From contig NZ_LGHS01000010.1 in the NCBI RefSeq assembly GCF_001202025.1, positions 1-64,000 on the forward strand: a stretch of 64,000 nt of DNA, written 5' to 3'. The notes under the pieces were generated by a model. That model saw only the letters and a program-made list of their open reading frames with translations. It ran no database searches and was not told the origin of the DNA. The position numbers and the translations under genes are program-made. The stretch comes from Pseudorhodobacter aquimaris. GTDB lineage: Bacteria; Pseudomonadota; Alphaproteobacteria; Rhodobacterales; Rhodobacteraceae. This document shows, piece after piece, positions 34,834-43,348 of the stretch (position 1 is its first letter; every line of letters starts with the position of its first letter).

Positions 34834-35199
34834 CTAGCCCGCAGAGGTGGCGGTATCGCGCAGGGCGCGTAGGTCGGCGATTGTCACGTCAAGCTCCTCG
34901 CGCTGGCGCTCAAGCGCCTCCAGTTGACGGTCGGCAAGGGCGACCCATGCTTCCATCTGCGGTTTGGTGCCCTGTTGGCGGTAGATCAGCAACCATTGGC
35001 GGATTTCCTCAAGGCTGAACCCGAAACGACGTCCGCGCAGAATTAATGTCATCCGCGCCACCTCGCGCGGGCCGTACCAACGGGCGCGGCCTTCCTTTTC
35101 AGGGGCAAGCAGTTCAATATATTCGTAATACCGCAAGGTGCGCGGCGTGACATCAAATTTGACGCACATTTCCTTGAAACTAAGATGAATGTCAGACAT
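34834..35199 (-). CDS. MerR-family regulator (second paralogue)
   Basis: This 121-residue protein is clearly paralogous to the one 150 bases downstream: IHLSFKEMCVKFDVTPRTLRYYEYIELLAPEKEGRARWYGPREVARM is the winged helix, and RRFGFSLEEIRQWL matches its neighbour's KRFGFSLEDIRQLL. A shorter coiled coil follows (ALERQREELDVTIADLRAL). No metal-binding cysteines are seen. It is divergent from the thioesterase pair at 35315. A CTGACGC-N9-GCGTTAG site lies 14 bases upstream. Two tandem MerR genes may sense different acyl-CoAs or act as heterodimers. Confidence 0.86.
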   Translation of the reverse strand: MSDIHLSFKEMCVKFDVTPRTLRYYEYIELLAPEKEGRARWYGPREVARMTLILRGRRFGFSLEEIRQWLLIYRQQGTKPQMEAWVALADRQLEALERQREELDVTIADLRALRDTATSAG

Positions 35200-35213
35200 T
35201 GGCGCATTCCCCC

Positions 35214-35236
35214 CTGACGCGAAGTCTAGGCGTTAG
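35214..35236. promoter_or_regulatory. Inverted repeat in the divergent MerR/thioesterase promoter region
   Basis: CTGACGC (35214-35220) and GCGTTAG (35230-35236) are arms of a near-perfect inverted repeat with a 9-base spacer. It resembles the sites at 34766-34821, so one of the MerR proteins may bind here and control both the second MerR gene and the thioesterases. Confidence 0.5.
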
Positions 35237-35314
35237 CGGGGTGTGTTGCAATCACCGGGCTTGCAGCTTGTGCCACAATGGGGAACATGTAAAGCAGCGA
35301 GGGATAAGCCAAAT

Positions 35315-35749
35315 ATGACAGACAACAAGCAAAAGGTCCGCGATTTTATCGAGGGATTGCCACACCTCAAGGCGCTGGGGATGGAGTTGGAGGCGTTGGA
35401 GGACGGGGTGGCAACGGTCGCCTTGCCCTATGACACCCGCCTGATCGGGGATCCGGCAACGGGGGTTATCCACGGGGGGGCAGTTTCCACCCTGATGGAT
35501 ACGGCCTCGGGGGCGTCGGTGATGTGCCATGCCAGTCAGCCCGCCTCTACGGCGACGATTGATCTGCGGATTGACTACATGCGCCCTGCTACTGCCGGTC
35601 AGCGCATTACAGCGCGGGCGGAATGCTATCACGTCACCCGCTCGGTCGCATTTGTGCGGGTTATCGCCACGGATGAGGATAAATCCCGTCCCGTAGCCAC
35701 CGCCACCGGGGCCTTTACGATCGAACCTGCGCAGGGAGATGCCAAATGA
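35315..35749 (+). CDS. PaaI-type hotdog thioesterase (first)
   Basis: This 144-residue single hotdog domain resembles the PaaI/acyl-CoA thioesterase family: LIGDPATGVIHGGAVSTLMDTASGASVM contains the catalytic-region HGG and Asp-x-x-x-Gly helix, and TIDLRIDYMRPATAGQRI is the central strand. It would hydrolyse acyl-CoA esters. The start at 35315 gives a normal family length. It overlaps the second thioesterase by 4 bases (ATGA). Its divergence from a MerR gene of the acyl-CoA operon suggests shared control. Confidence 0.88.
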   Translation: MTDNKQKVRDFIEGLPHLKALGMELEALEDGVATVALPYDTRLIGDPATGVIHGGAVSTLMDTASGASVMCHASQPASTATIDLRIDYMRPATAGQRITARAECYHVTRSVAFVRVIATDEDKSRPVATATGAFTIEPAQGDAK

Positions 35750-36261
35750 AAAGCAAACCTACGCCCGAGCCGGTGCAAGTCGTCAAAGGCCGTCGCGATG
35801 CCGCCTTGGGCCGTTTGGTGGACGGTGTGCCCTATATCCAGTTTCTGGGCATTCAGTTCGACCGGCGCGGGGATGAGCTGACGGCGGTGCTGCCCTATTC
35901 CGAAATGCTGATCGGCAACCCTTTGTTGCCTGCCATCCACGGCGGGGTTACGGCCGCCTTTCTGGAGGTTGCTGCCATCATCGAGCTAAGCTGGTCCAGC
36001 CAATGGGAGCAGATGGAGGATGGAACGCTGGACCCGGCGGCAGGAGGGTTGATGGCATTGCCCAAGACCATTGATTTCTCGGTCGATTATCTGCGTTCGG
36101 GGTTGCCGCGGGATGCCTATGCCCGCGCGCGGATCAACCGTTGCGGTCGGCGTTATGCCTCGGTTCATGTCGAGGCGTGGCAGGACAATCGCAGCCGTTT
36201 GTTCGCGCAGGCGACGGGACATTTCCTGATGCCGCTGCGCGCTGACAAGATGCAAGGCTAG
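35746..36261 (+). CDS. PaaI-type hotdog thioesterase (second)
   Basis: This 171-residue hotdog protein is related to the preceding gene: LIGNPLLPAIHGGVTAAFLEVAAI carries the HGG element, and TIDFSVDYLRSGLPRDAYARARI the central strand. An extra basic N-terminus of about 25 residues is present. The two may form a mixed oligomer, as hotdog pairs often do. It overlaps the first gene by 4 bases, and the MATE gene begins 5 bases after it, so all three are probably one transcript. Confidence 0.85.
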   Translation: MKSKPTPEPVQVVKGRRDAALGRLVDGVPYIQFLGIQFDRRGDELTAVLPYSEMLIGNPLLPAIHGGVTAAFLEVAAIIELSWSSQWEQMEDGTLDPAAGGLMALPKTIDFSVDYLRSGLPRDAYARARINRCGRRYASVHVEAWQDNRSRLFAQATGHFLMPLRADKMQG

Positions 36262-36266
36262 CGAGG

Positions 36267-37577
36267 ATGCGGCCCATAACCCACGCCCGCGTCATGCGGG
36301 TTGCCGTGCCGATTGTGCTGGCCAATATCACCGTGCCGCTGCTGGGGGCGGTGGATACGGCTGTGGTCGGGCAGATCGGACTTCCGGCCCCCATCGGGGC
36401 GGTGGGGCTGGGGGCGGTCATCCTGTCGTCGGTCTACTGGATTTTCGGCTTTTTGCGGATGGGCACCACGGGGCTGACCTCACAAGCGCTTGGGGCGGGC
36501 AACGGGGCCGAGGTGACGGCGATCCTCTTGCGCGCGCTGATGATCGGGGCGGCTGCGGGGGTATTTTTCATCCTTGTGCAATGGCCATTGTTTCACGGCG
36601 CACTATGGCTCTCTCCCGGCAGTGTTGAGGTGGAAAGCCTGACGCAGGGCTATTTGCAACTGCGGATCTGGGGGGCACCGGCCACGATCGGGCTTTATGC
36701 CGTCACAGGGTGGCTGATCGCGACCGAGCGGACGCGGGCGGTGCTGATCCTTCAGATCTGGATCAACGGGGTGAATATCGCGCTGGACCTGTGGTTTGTG
36801 CTGGGGCTGGGCTGGGGCGTGGAGGGGGTGGCGATTGCCACGCTGATTGCGGAGTGGACGGGGATCACCTTTGGCCTTTGGCTGTGCCGGAGTGCATTTG
36901 GCGCGGCTCTGGCCTCCGCGATGGCGCGGCTGCGTGACAGGGCGGCCCTGCGGCATATGGCGATGGTGAACGGCGATATTATGATCCGTTCGGTCCTCTT
37001 GCAGATCAGCTTTACCAGCTTTCTGTTTCTGGGCGCGGGCCTTGGCGATGTGACCTTGGCGGCGAATCAGGTGCTGATGCAATTCCTGACGATTGCGGCC
37101 TTTTTCCTCGACGGCTTTGCCTTTGCCGCCGAGGCGCTGGTGGGACAGGCTGTTGGTGCGCGTTCGGTCAAGGGCGCGCGGCGGGCGTCATTGGTCAGCG
37201 CGCAATGGGCGGTGGGATCTGTTCTGGCGTTGTCGCTGGTCTATCTTGTGGCGGGCCCTGCGTTGATCGATGTGATGACAACGGCCCCCGAAGTGCACCT
37301 TGCCGCGCGGGAATTCCTGCCGTGGCTGGTGCTTGCCCCTGTTCTGGGGGTCGGCGCATGGATGCTGGACGGTGTCTTCATCGGGGCCACCCTGACGCGG
37401 GAAATGCGTCAGGCAATGCTGGTTTCGGTTGCGACATATGGGGTGGCATTGAGTGTATTGGTGCCGCTTTTGGGCAACCACGGGCTGTGGGCGGCGCTGA
37501 TGGTGCTTAATCTGACGCGGGGCCTGACGATGTGGCGCAAATGGCCAATGGTCGAAGAAAAGGCCGCGAGGGGTTAA
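36267..37577 (+). CDS. MATE-family efflux transporter
   Basis: This 436-residue protein has 12 helices in two MATE repeats (VAVPIVLANITVPLLGAVDTAVVGQIG at the start, FLFLGAGLGDVTLAANQVLMQFLTIAAFFLDGFAFAAEALVGQAVG at the start of the second half). The arrangement is nearest the DinF-like branch, which uses proton or sodium gradients to expel cationic or lipophilic compounds. It is co-transcribed with the two thioesterases. Its substrate is unknown. Confidence 0.9.
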   Translation: MRPITHARVMRVAVPIVLANITVPLLGAVDTAVVGQIGLPAPIGAVGLGAVILSSVYWIFGFLRMGTTGLTSQALGAGNGAEVTAILLRALMIGAAAGVFFILVQWPLFHGALWLSPGSVEVESLTQGYLQLRIWGAPATIGLYAVTGWLIATERTRAVLILQIWINGVNIALDLWFVLGLGWGVEGVAIATLIAEWTGITFGLWLCRSAFGAALASAMARLRDRAALRHMAMVNGDIMIRSVLLQISFTSFLFLGAGLGDVTLAANQVLMQFLTIAAFFLDGFAFAAEALVGQAVGARSVKGARRASLVSAQWAVGSVLALSLVYLVAGPALIDVMTTAPEVHLAAREFLPWLVLAPVLGVGAWMLDGVFIGATLTREMRQAMLVSVATYGVALSVLVPLLGNHGLWAALMVLNLTRGLTMWRKWPMVEEKAARG

Positions 37578-37698
37578 ATTCCCTAGCGAAGCGTGTCAAA
37601 AGGCCGCAAAATGAAAAAGAGCAGTCGTATTTCGCCCGAACGCAACGGGGTGGGGCGTTCAAGCTGCCAGATGGAACGTTAATAAAAAGGAAGTTGCG

Positions 37699-39357
37699 AT
37701 GACGTCGACACAAGACGACCAAGACAACAACCCCGAGATCGAACCGATTCCCGAACCGGAAGGCGTGACCGAAATTATCGAAACCGATTTTGAGATCGGT
37801 CAGGATAACGTTGTCGGGGAACGTTTTTTCGCATTTGATATTCACAATCCGGTTTTCCCGCTCTCGGCACTTGTGATTATCGTGTTCACAGTGGGCACGA
37901 TTATCTTTCAGACCCAGCTGGAGCCGGTATTTACCGCGCTGCGCGATACGCTGACGACCAACCTTGATTGGTTCTTTATCGCGTCGGGCAATGTGTTTGT
38001 GCTGCTTTGCCTTTATTTGATTGTATCGCCTTTGGGTAAGGTCCGTCTGGGCGGTCCGCTGGCCACGCCGGATTACGGATATGCCGGCTGGTTTGCGATG
38101 CTGTTCGCGGCGGGCATGGGTATCGGCCTGATGTTTTACGGCGTGTCAGAGCCGATGTCGCATTACTCCAGCGCATTTGGCGGCATAAGCATCGGCGAGG
38201 ATGGCCTGCGCACCGACTGGGCGCCGCTTGGCGCGGCCGAGGGCGATGTTGACGGCGCGCGCCGTCTGGGCATGGCAGCGACTATCTTTCACTGGGGGCT
38301 GCACCCTTGGGCGATCTATGCGGTTGTGGCGCTGGCGCTTTCGCTTTTTGCCTATAACAAGGGGCTTCCGCTGACCCTGCGCAGCTGTTTCTATCCGATT
38401 TTTGGCGAAAAGGTCTGGGGCTGGCCGGGGCATCTGGTGGATGTGCTTGCAGTTTTCGCAACCATCTTTGGACTTGCGACATCCTTGGGGATCGGCGCGC
38501 AGCAAGCGGCGGCGGGGCTTGATTTCCTCTTTGGGTTCGGCACCTCTAACGGGATGCTGATTGCGCTGATCGTCTTTATCACGCTGATCGCGATTGTCTC
38601 GATTGTGCGCGGGCTTGATGGCGGGGTGAAGGTGCTGTCAGAGCTGAACATCGGCCTTGCAGCCCTTTTGCTGCTTTTTGTCATCATCGTCGGCCCAACG
38701 GTGCAGATCCTCAAAGAGTTCTTTGGCAATCTGGGTGCGTATCTGCAATATCTACCCGCGCTTTCCAATCCGGTTGGCCGTGAGGACGCGAATTTCACGT
38801 CGGGCTGGACTGCGTTTTACTGGGCCTGGTGGATCAGCTGGTCACCTTTTGTGGGTATGTTTATCGCCCGCGTCAGCCGTGGCCGCACGGTGCGGGAATT
38901 CCTGATCGCCGTGTTGATCGTGCCAACCGTTCTGTCGGTCCTGTGGATGACGGCGCTTGGGGGGACGGGGATCTCGCAACTTGTAAACGACGGCTTTACC
39001 GGCGTACAGGATGCGGCGCTTGAGCTGAAGCTGTTCCAGATGCTGACGCAACTGCCGCTGACGGGGATTACCTCGGTTATCGGGATTGTTCTTGTGGTCG
39101 TGTTCTTTGTCACATCGTCGGATAGTGGCAGCCTTGTAATCGATACGATTGCCGCCGGGGGCAAAGTCAATGCACCCTTGCCGCAGCGTATTTTCTGGGG
39201 ATCGTTTGAAGGGCTGGTTGCGATTGCATTGCTTGTTGGGGGTGGCCTTTCGGCGTTGCAGGCAATGGCGGTTTCGACCGGATTGCCGTTTACTTTCGTG
39301 CTTTTGGCCGCTTGTTATGCGATCGTAAAAGGCTTGCAGGCCGAAGTAAAAGCCTGA
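37699..39357 (+). CDS. BCCT-family betaine/choline/carnitine-type transporter
   Basis: This 552-residue secondary transporter has 12 helices. It contains the family signature (TAFYWAWWISWSPFVGMFIA, then RVSRGRTVREFL) and the aromatic-box region, with the VTSSDSGSLVIDTI motif near the C-terminus. Members import quaternary ammonium or sulfonium compounds such as glycine betaine, choline, carnitine or DMSP. AAGGAAG precedes the ATG. An acidic N-terminal tail of about 45 residues is present. Its proximity to a DmdC-like dehydrogenase makes DMSP a possible substrate, but there is no direct evidence. Confidence 0.92.
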   Translation: MTSTQDDQDNNPEIEPIPEPEGVTEIIETDFEIGQDNVVGERFFAFDIHNPVFPLSALVIIVFTVGTIIFQTQLEPVFTALRDTLTTNLDWFFIASGNVFVLLCLYLIVSPLGKVRLGGPLATPDYGYAGWFAMLFAAGMGIGLMFYGVSEPMSHYSSAFGGISIGEDGLRTDWAPLGAAEGDVDGARRLGMAATIFHWGLHPWAIYAVVALALSLFAYNKGLPLTLRSCFYPIFGEKVWGWPGHLVDVLAVFATIFGLATSLGIGAQQAAAGLDFLFGFGTSNGMLIALIVFITLIAIVSIVRGLDGGVKVLSELNIGLAALLLLFVIIVGPTVQILKEFFGNLGAYLQYLPALSNPVGREDANFTSGWTAFYWAWWISWSPFVGMFIARVSRGRTVREFLIAVLIVPTVLSVLWMTALGGTGISQLVNDGFTGVQDAALELKLFQMLTQLPLTGITSVIGIVLVVVFFVTSSDSGSLVIDTIAAGGKVNAPLPQRIFWGSFEGLVAIALLVGGGLSALQAMAVSTGLPFTFVLLAACYAIVKGLQAEVKA

Positions 39358-39376
39358 CCCTTACGGATAAACCTAA

Positions 39377-39407
39377 AAAACGGCGCGGGGGATCCTCGCG
39401 CCGTTTT
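39377..39407. terminator. Bidirectional terminator between BCCT and TIGR02186 genes
   Basis: AAAACGGCGCG and CGCGCCGTTTT form a long stem around GGGGATCCT. A runs precede and T runs follow on both strands, so it can terminate both convergent genes. Confidence 0.88.
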
Positions 39408-39417
39408 GCATGCGCAG

Positions 39418-40200
39418 TTAACGGCGCAGCAATCCAAAGGCGACAGAGGCCCCCCAGCCGGCAGCAACCGCCAGAACCAGCGACAAGAGCCCGTAAACCA
39501 GCGGCTGTTCATGGGCGAGGTTGTGGATCCACCGCTCAAATCCGTCCTTGTTGACGGTAATGATCTCTTCGTGCTTGTCGACGACATGCCCGTCACGGGT
39601 GATGAACAAACGCACCTTATATTCGCCCTCAACCAGATTGGCGGGCAGGGCTACATCGGCGCGAAACAGCGTGGATTGCAACAGATTGACAGAGCTTTCG
39701 GCTAGGCTGTAATCGTGGTTTTCCTTGCGGATACGGATCAGCGCATCCAGAAATACCGGCGCATCAGCGGCCTCGGCGGCGGTCCCAACGGCGCGGATCG
39801 CGCTGGGGATTGTGATCTGATGGCGCAAATCCTCGGTCGCGGAGAGGGCCTCGGACAGCGGGGCAGAAGAGGCGATGGCATAAAAGCTGGGCGCGCGGCC
39901 AATGGTAACTGAATCGACATTCATCCAGATGCCAAAGCGCCGCTCTTTGCGCCGCACGGTTAGCGGGCCTGAGGGGCCTTGCACCGTGGCAATCACCTGC
40001 AAGGGGGCACCGCTGGGAATAGGCGCCTCACGCCGTACCGCGCCATAGATCAAAATCTCGGAGCCGGTGAAATTGGCCGTGATCGCGACAAGGTTCTGGC
40101 TAAGTCCCGCGACAATCGTCTCGCCGGTGCCCACGGGGTCATCGGCGGCTTGAAGCGGCAGCGACATGGCAACGAGACACAAGAGCGCGCGCAGCTTCAT
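39418..40200 (-). CDS. TIGR02186 family membrane protein
   Basis: This 260-residue protein has a signal peptide (KLRALLCLVAMSLPLQAADD), a periplasmic beta-rich domain (ITANFTGSEILIYGAVRREAPIP, then RRKERRFGIWMNVDSVTIGRAPSFYAIASSAPL) and one C-terminal membrane helix (PLVYGLLSLVLAVAAGWGASVAFGLL). This matches the conserved TIGR02186 family, almost always adjacent to a TauE/SafE exporter in alphaproteobacteria, as here (4-base overlap with the upstream gene). Its role is unknown; acting as a periplasmic subunit of the exporter is a contextual guess. Confidence 0.85.
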   Translation of the reverse strand: MKLRALLCLVAMSLPLQAADDPVGTGETIVAGLSQNLVAITANFTGSEILIYGAVRREAPIPSGAPLQVIATVQGPSGPLTVRRKERRFGIWMNVDSVTIGRAPSFYAIASSAPLSEALSATEDLRHQITIPSAIRAVGTAAEAADAPVFLDALIRIRKENHDYSLAESSVNLLQSTLFRADVALPANLVEGEYKVRLFITRDGHVVDKHEEIITVNKDGFERWIHNLAHEQPLVYGLLSLVLAVAAGWGASVAFGLLRR

Positions 40201-41117
40201 GGGAACCTCCCCGGCGCGATGGAGTAAAGTTCATCCGGGGTCAGAAGCAGGCCAAGGGCGATGCGCAGGCACACGGCCAGCACCATCAGCGCCAGCAATA
40301 TGCGCAGCTGTTCGGCGCGCAGCATCAAGCCGATCCGTGACCCGATCTGCGCGCCGACGACCCCGCCAAGGATCAGCAAAAGAGCCAGCACCATATCGAC
40401 CGTCTGGCTGGTGACAGCGTGCATGACGGTGGTAAAGGCGGTCACAAAAAGAACCTGGAACAGCGAAGTGCCAACGACAACTTTGGTCGGCATACCCAGC
40501 AAGTAAATCATGGCCGGCACCATGATAAAGCCGCCACCGACCCCCATGATCGCCGACAAAAACCCGACTGCGGCACCGGCCATCAATGGAGGGATGACCG
40601 AAATATAAAGCCCCGAGGCCCGAAATTTCACTTTCAGCGGCAGCTTATGGACCGAATAATGCACATGAGCCCGCCGGATCGGGGCATTGGGTTTACGCGC
40701 ACGCATCAAGGCGCCAAGGCTCTCCTTGAACATCATGGCACCAATCAGGCCCAAAAACAGCACATAGGAAAGCTGCACGAAAAGGTCGATCTGGCCCAAA
40801 GTCGTGAGCCATGCAAACACCCAAATCCCAAGCGCGGACCCTGCCAGACCACCTGCAAGCAGCACCAACCCCATGCGGAAATCCACGGCCTTGCGTTTCA
40901 ACTGTGCCAAGACACCCGAAACAGAGGAGGCCACTACAAGGTTCGCCCCCGTCGCCACGGCAACCGCCGGCGGTATGCCCATGAAAAACAGCAAAGGCGT
41001 GATGATGAAACCGCCGCCCACCCCGAACATGCCTGACAACACCCCGACAATTCCGCCCAAGCCGAACAAGACCAGTGCGTTTACGGAAAGTTCTGCGATT
41101 GGCAGGTAAAGCTGCAT
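40197..41117 (-). CDS. TauE/SafE sulfite/organosulfonate exporter family protein
   Basis: This 306-residue protein has about eight helices in two TauE repeats (GGIVGVLSGMFGVGGGFIITPLLFFMGIP and VGFLSAIMGVGGGFIMVPAMIYLLGMP), each with the glycine-rich GxxxG-VGGGF motif of the family. Members export sulfite, sulfoacetate or related anions, or act in sulfur-compound transport. It is coupled to the TIGR02186 gene and is the first gene of this two-gene operon. Confidence 0.9.
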   Translation of the reverse strand: MQLYLPIAELSVNALVLFGLGGIVGVLSGMFGVGGGFIITPLLFFMGIPPAVAVATGANLVVASSVSGVLAQLKRKAVDFRMGLVLLAGGLAGSALGIWVFAWLTTLGQIDLFVQLSYVLFLGLIGAMMFKESLGALMRARKPNAPIRRAHVHYSVHKLPLKVKFRASGLYISVIPPLMAGAAVGFLSAIMGVGGGFIMVPAMIYLLGMPTKVVVGTSLFQVLFVTAFTTVMHAVTSQTVDMVLALLLILGGVVGAQIGSRIGLMLRAEQLRILLALMVLAVCLRIALGLLLTPDELYSIAPGRFP

Positions 41118-41288
41118 GTCAGGCCCGGGCAGAGGTGAAAGAGGCGGCGTTAAGGGCGCGCGGCGAGGGGCGGGGCGGTGTTTTCCAAGGATTGCGCTGC
41201 TTGGGGGGAGATGTCAAACCCCAGCGCACAGGAATTGTCGCTTTGCCAAAGGCTATCGGATTTTTGCCATGAAAATGTAAAGATGGCT

Positions 41289-42257
41289 TCACCTCTCTTT
41301 GATGTAAGGCTCACCTCCGGCGCGGGGGGGCGTGGCCTTGCCGATGAATCCCGCAAGGATGACGACCGTCAGAACATAGGGCAGGGCTTGCATGAATTGT
41401 GCGGGTAGGGTGATCACACCAAAGTCGATGCTTGGGAAACGGTTGCCCACCGCCTCTAGAAACCCGAACAGCAAGGTCGCGCCCAAGGCATACCAAGGCC
41501 GCCATTTCGCAAAGATCAGCGCGGCCAAGGCGATAAACCCGCGCCCCGCCGTCATCTCTTTGCCAAAGCCCGCCGCCAACCCGAGCGCCAGATAGGCACC
41601 GGCCAAACCACACAACACACCGCAAATCGCCACGGCTGCATATCGGATCCCGGTGACCGAAATCCCCGCCGTATCCACCGCCGCCGGGTTTTCCCCTACG
41701 GCGCGCAGGCGCAGCCCAAAACGTGTACGGTAAAGCACCCAGGCCGAGGCGGGCACACAGGCGATGGCAATATAGACCAGCGCGCTGTGGCCGGAGATCA
41801 TCTCGGCATAGATTGGGCCGATGAAAGGTATGGGCGCCACCGTATCGGCAAGGGGCAGGGTGATCGGACCAAAACGGGCATCGCCCGTCAGCGCGGGCGT
41901 TCGCCCCCCCAGCGCAAACCAGTTCTGCCCCAACAAAACCGTCAGCCCCGAGGCCAGAAAATTGATCGCAACGCCGGAAATCAACTGGTTGCCGCGAAAG
42001 GTGATCGCCGCCAGCCCGTGTATCCCCGCCATCAGCAGCGAGGCGAACACCCCCGCCAGCACGCCCAGCCAGACCGATCCGGTCACCGCCGCCACCGATC
42101 CCGACAGAAACGCGGCCGCCAGCATCTTGCCCTCTAGCCCGATGTCAAACACGCCCGCGCGTTCCGAAAACAGACCCGCAAGGCAGGCAAACAGCAAAGG
42201 AGTCGCCAGCCGGATAGAGCTGTCCAAAATCTGGATGAGGGTTGCGAAATCCATCAC
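41289..42257 (-). CDS. Nucleoside-type ABC transporter permease (second)
   Basis: This 322-residue permease belongs to the BPD_transp_2 family used by BMP-type nucleoside importers (RbsC-like fold). Motifs are TPLLFACLAGLFSERAGVFDIGLEGKML and ITFRGNQLISGVAINFLASGL, with later AVGENPAAVDTAGISVTGIRYAAV. It is the last gene of a four-gene operon (binding protein, ATPase, permease, permease) and overlaps the first permease by 4 bases. It imports purine nucleosides in characterised relatives. Confidence 0.9.
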   Translation of the reverse strand: MMDFATLIQILDSSIRLATPLLFACLAGLFSERAGVFDIGLEGKMLAAAFLSGSVAAVTGSVWLGVLAGVFASLLMAGIHGLAAITFRGNQLISGVAINFLASGLTVLLGQNWFALGGRTPALTGDARFGPITLPLADTVAPIPFIGPIYAEMISGHSALVYIAIACVPASAWVLYRTRFGLRLRAVGENPAAVDTAGISVTGIRYAAVAICGVLCGLAGAYLALGLAAGFGKEMTAGRGFIALAALIFAKWRPWYALGATLLFGFLEAVGNRFPSIDFGVITLPAQFMQALPYVLTVVILAGFIGKATPPRAGGEPYIKER

Positions 42258-43348
42258 GCCTTCCCCTTTTTCATCAACAAGAACAGACCGGCCACCGGAC
42301 GGCGCACCATATCATCCAATGCCCCCGTAAACAGGATCACCAGCGCCTGAATGACGATAATCAGCTCTCGCGGGATGCTGGTCCAAAGCGCAAGCTCGGC
42401 CCCGCCTTGATAGAGGAACCCGAACAAAAGCGCGGCCAAAAGCACGCCAACCGGGTGGCTGCGCCCCATCAAAGCCACGGCGATACCGATGAACCCAGCC
42501 CCCTCAACCGAGTTCAAAAGCAGCCGCCCCGCCTCGCCCATAACGGTGTTGATCGCCATCATTCCCGACAAGCCACCGGAAATCAGCATGGCATACATCG
42601 TCATGCGCACAGGGTTTATGCCCGCGTAAACGCTGGCTTTTTCCGATTTCCCAAAGGCGCGCAGCTGATAGCCGAGCCGCGTACGCCACATCAGCAACCA
42701 GACCCCCACACATGACGCCAGTGCGATCAGCAGGCTGATATTGGCGGGGTTGCGATTGTTGAAGGGGATGCCGACCAGCGCCAGAATATCGTTCAGCCGT
42801 GGCAGGCGCATCGCATCGCCAAAACGTGCCGAGGCGCTGTCAAGCGCGCCCTCGGGCCGCAGAACATTGACCAGCAGATAGACCAGCAAGGCCGAGGCGA
42901 TGAAGTTGAACATGATGGTGGTGATCACCACATGGCTGCCGCGCTTGGCCTGCAAATAGGCAGGAATGGCCGCCCAGGCCGCGCCAAACAGTGCCGAGGC
43001 GAAAACCGCCGCAACCAGCGCCAACGACCAATGTGGCCAAGGGATGAACAGGCAGGCCATCGCCACGCCCAAACCGCCAAGGGTCGCCTGCCCCTCTCCG
43101 CCGATGTTGAACAACCCCGCCTGAAAGGCGACAGAGACAGCAAGCCCAGTAAAGATGAAATTGGTCGCGTAATAAAGCGTATAGCCCCAGCCATAGGTGG
43201 AGCCGAGCGCCCCCGTGACCATCAGCTTCATCGCGGCGATAGGGTCTTCGCCAATCGCAAGGATAACAAGACCGGAGATGAAAAAAGCAATCAGCAGGCT
43301 GATCAAGGGCACCAGAACGGCATCGGCCCATTTCGGCATTGCGGTCAT
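42254..43348 (-). CDS. Nucleoside-type ABC transporter permease (first)
   Basis: This 364-residue permease is paired with the one at 41289. Features are an N-terminal helix pair, NFIFTGLAVSVAFQAGLFNIGGEGQATLGGLG (family signature GLFNIGGEGQ), TIMFNFIASALLVYLLV and RAFGKSEKASVYAGINPVRM. It overlaps the ATPase gene by 4 bases. It forms the membrane channel with the second permease. Confidence 0.9.
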   Translation of the reverse strand: MTAMPKWADAVLVPLISLLIAFFISGLVILAIGEDPIAAMKLMVTGALGSTYGWGYTLYYATNFIFTGLAVSVAFQAGLFNIGGEGQATLGGLGVAMACLFIPWPHWSLALVAAVFASALFGAAWAAIPAYLQAKRGSHVVITTIMFNFIASALLVYLLVNVLRPEGALDSASARFGDAMRLPRLNDILALVGIPFNNRNPANISLLIALASCVGVWLLMWRTRLGYQLRAFGKSEKASVYAGINPVRMTMYAMLISGGLSGMMAINTVMGEAGRLLLNSVEGAGFIGIAVALMGRSHPVGVLLAALLFGFLYQGGAELALWTSIPRELIIVIQALVILFTGALDDMVRRPVAGLFLLMKKGKA

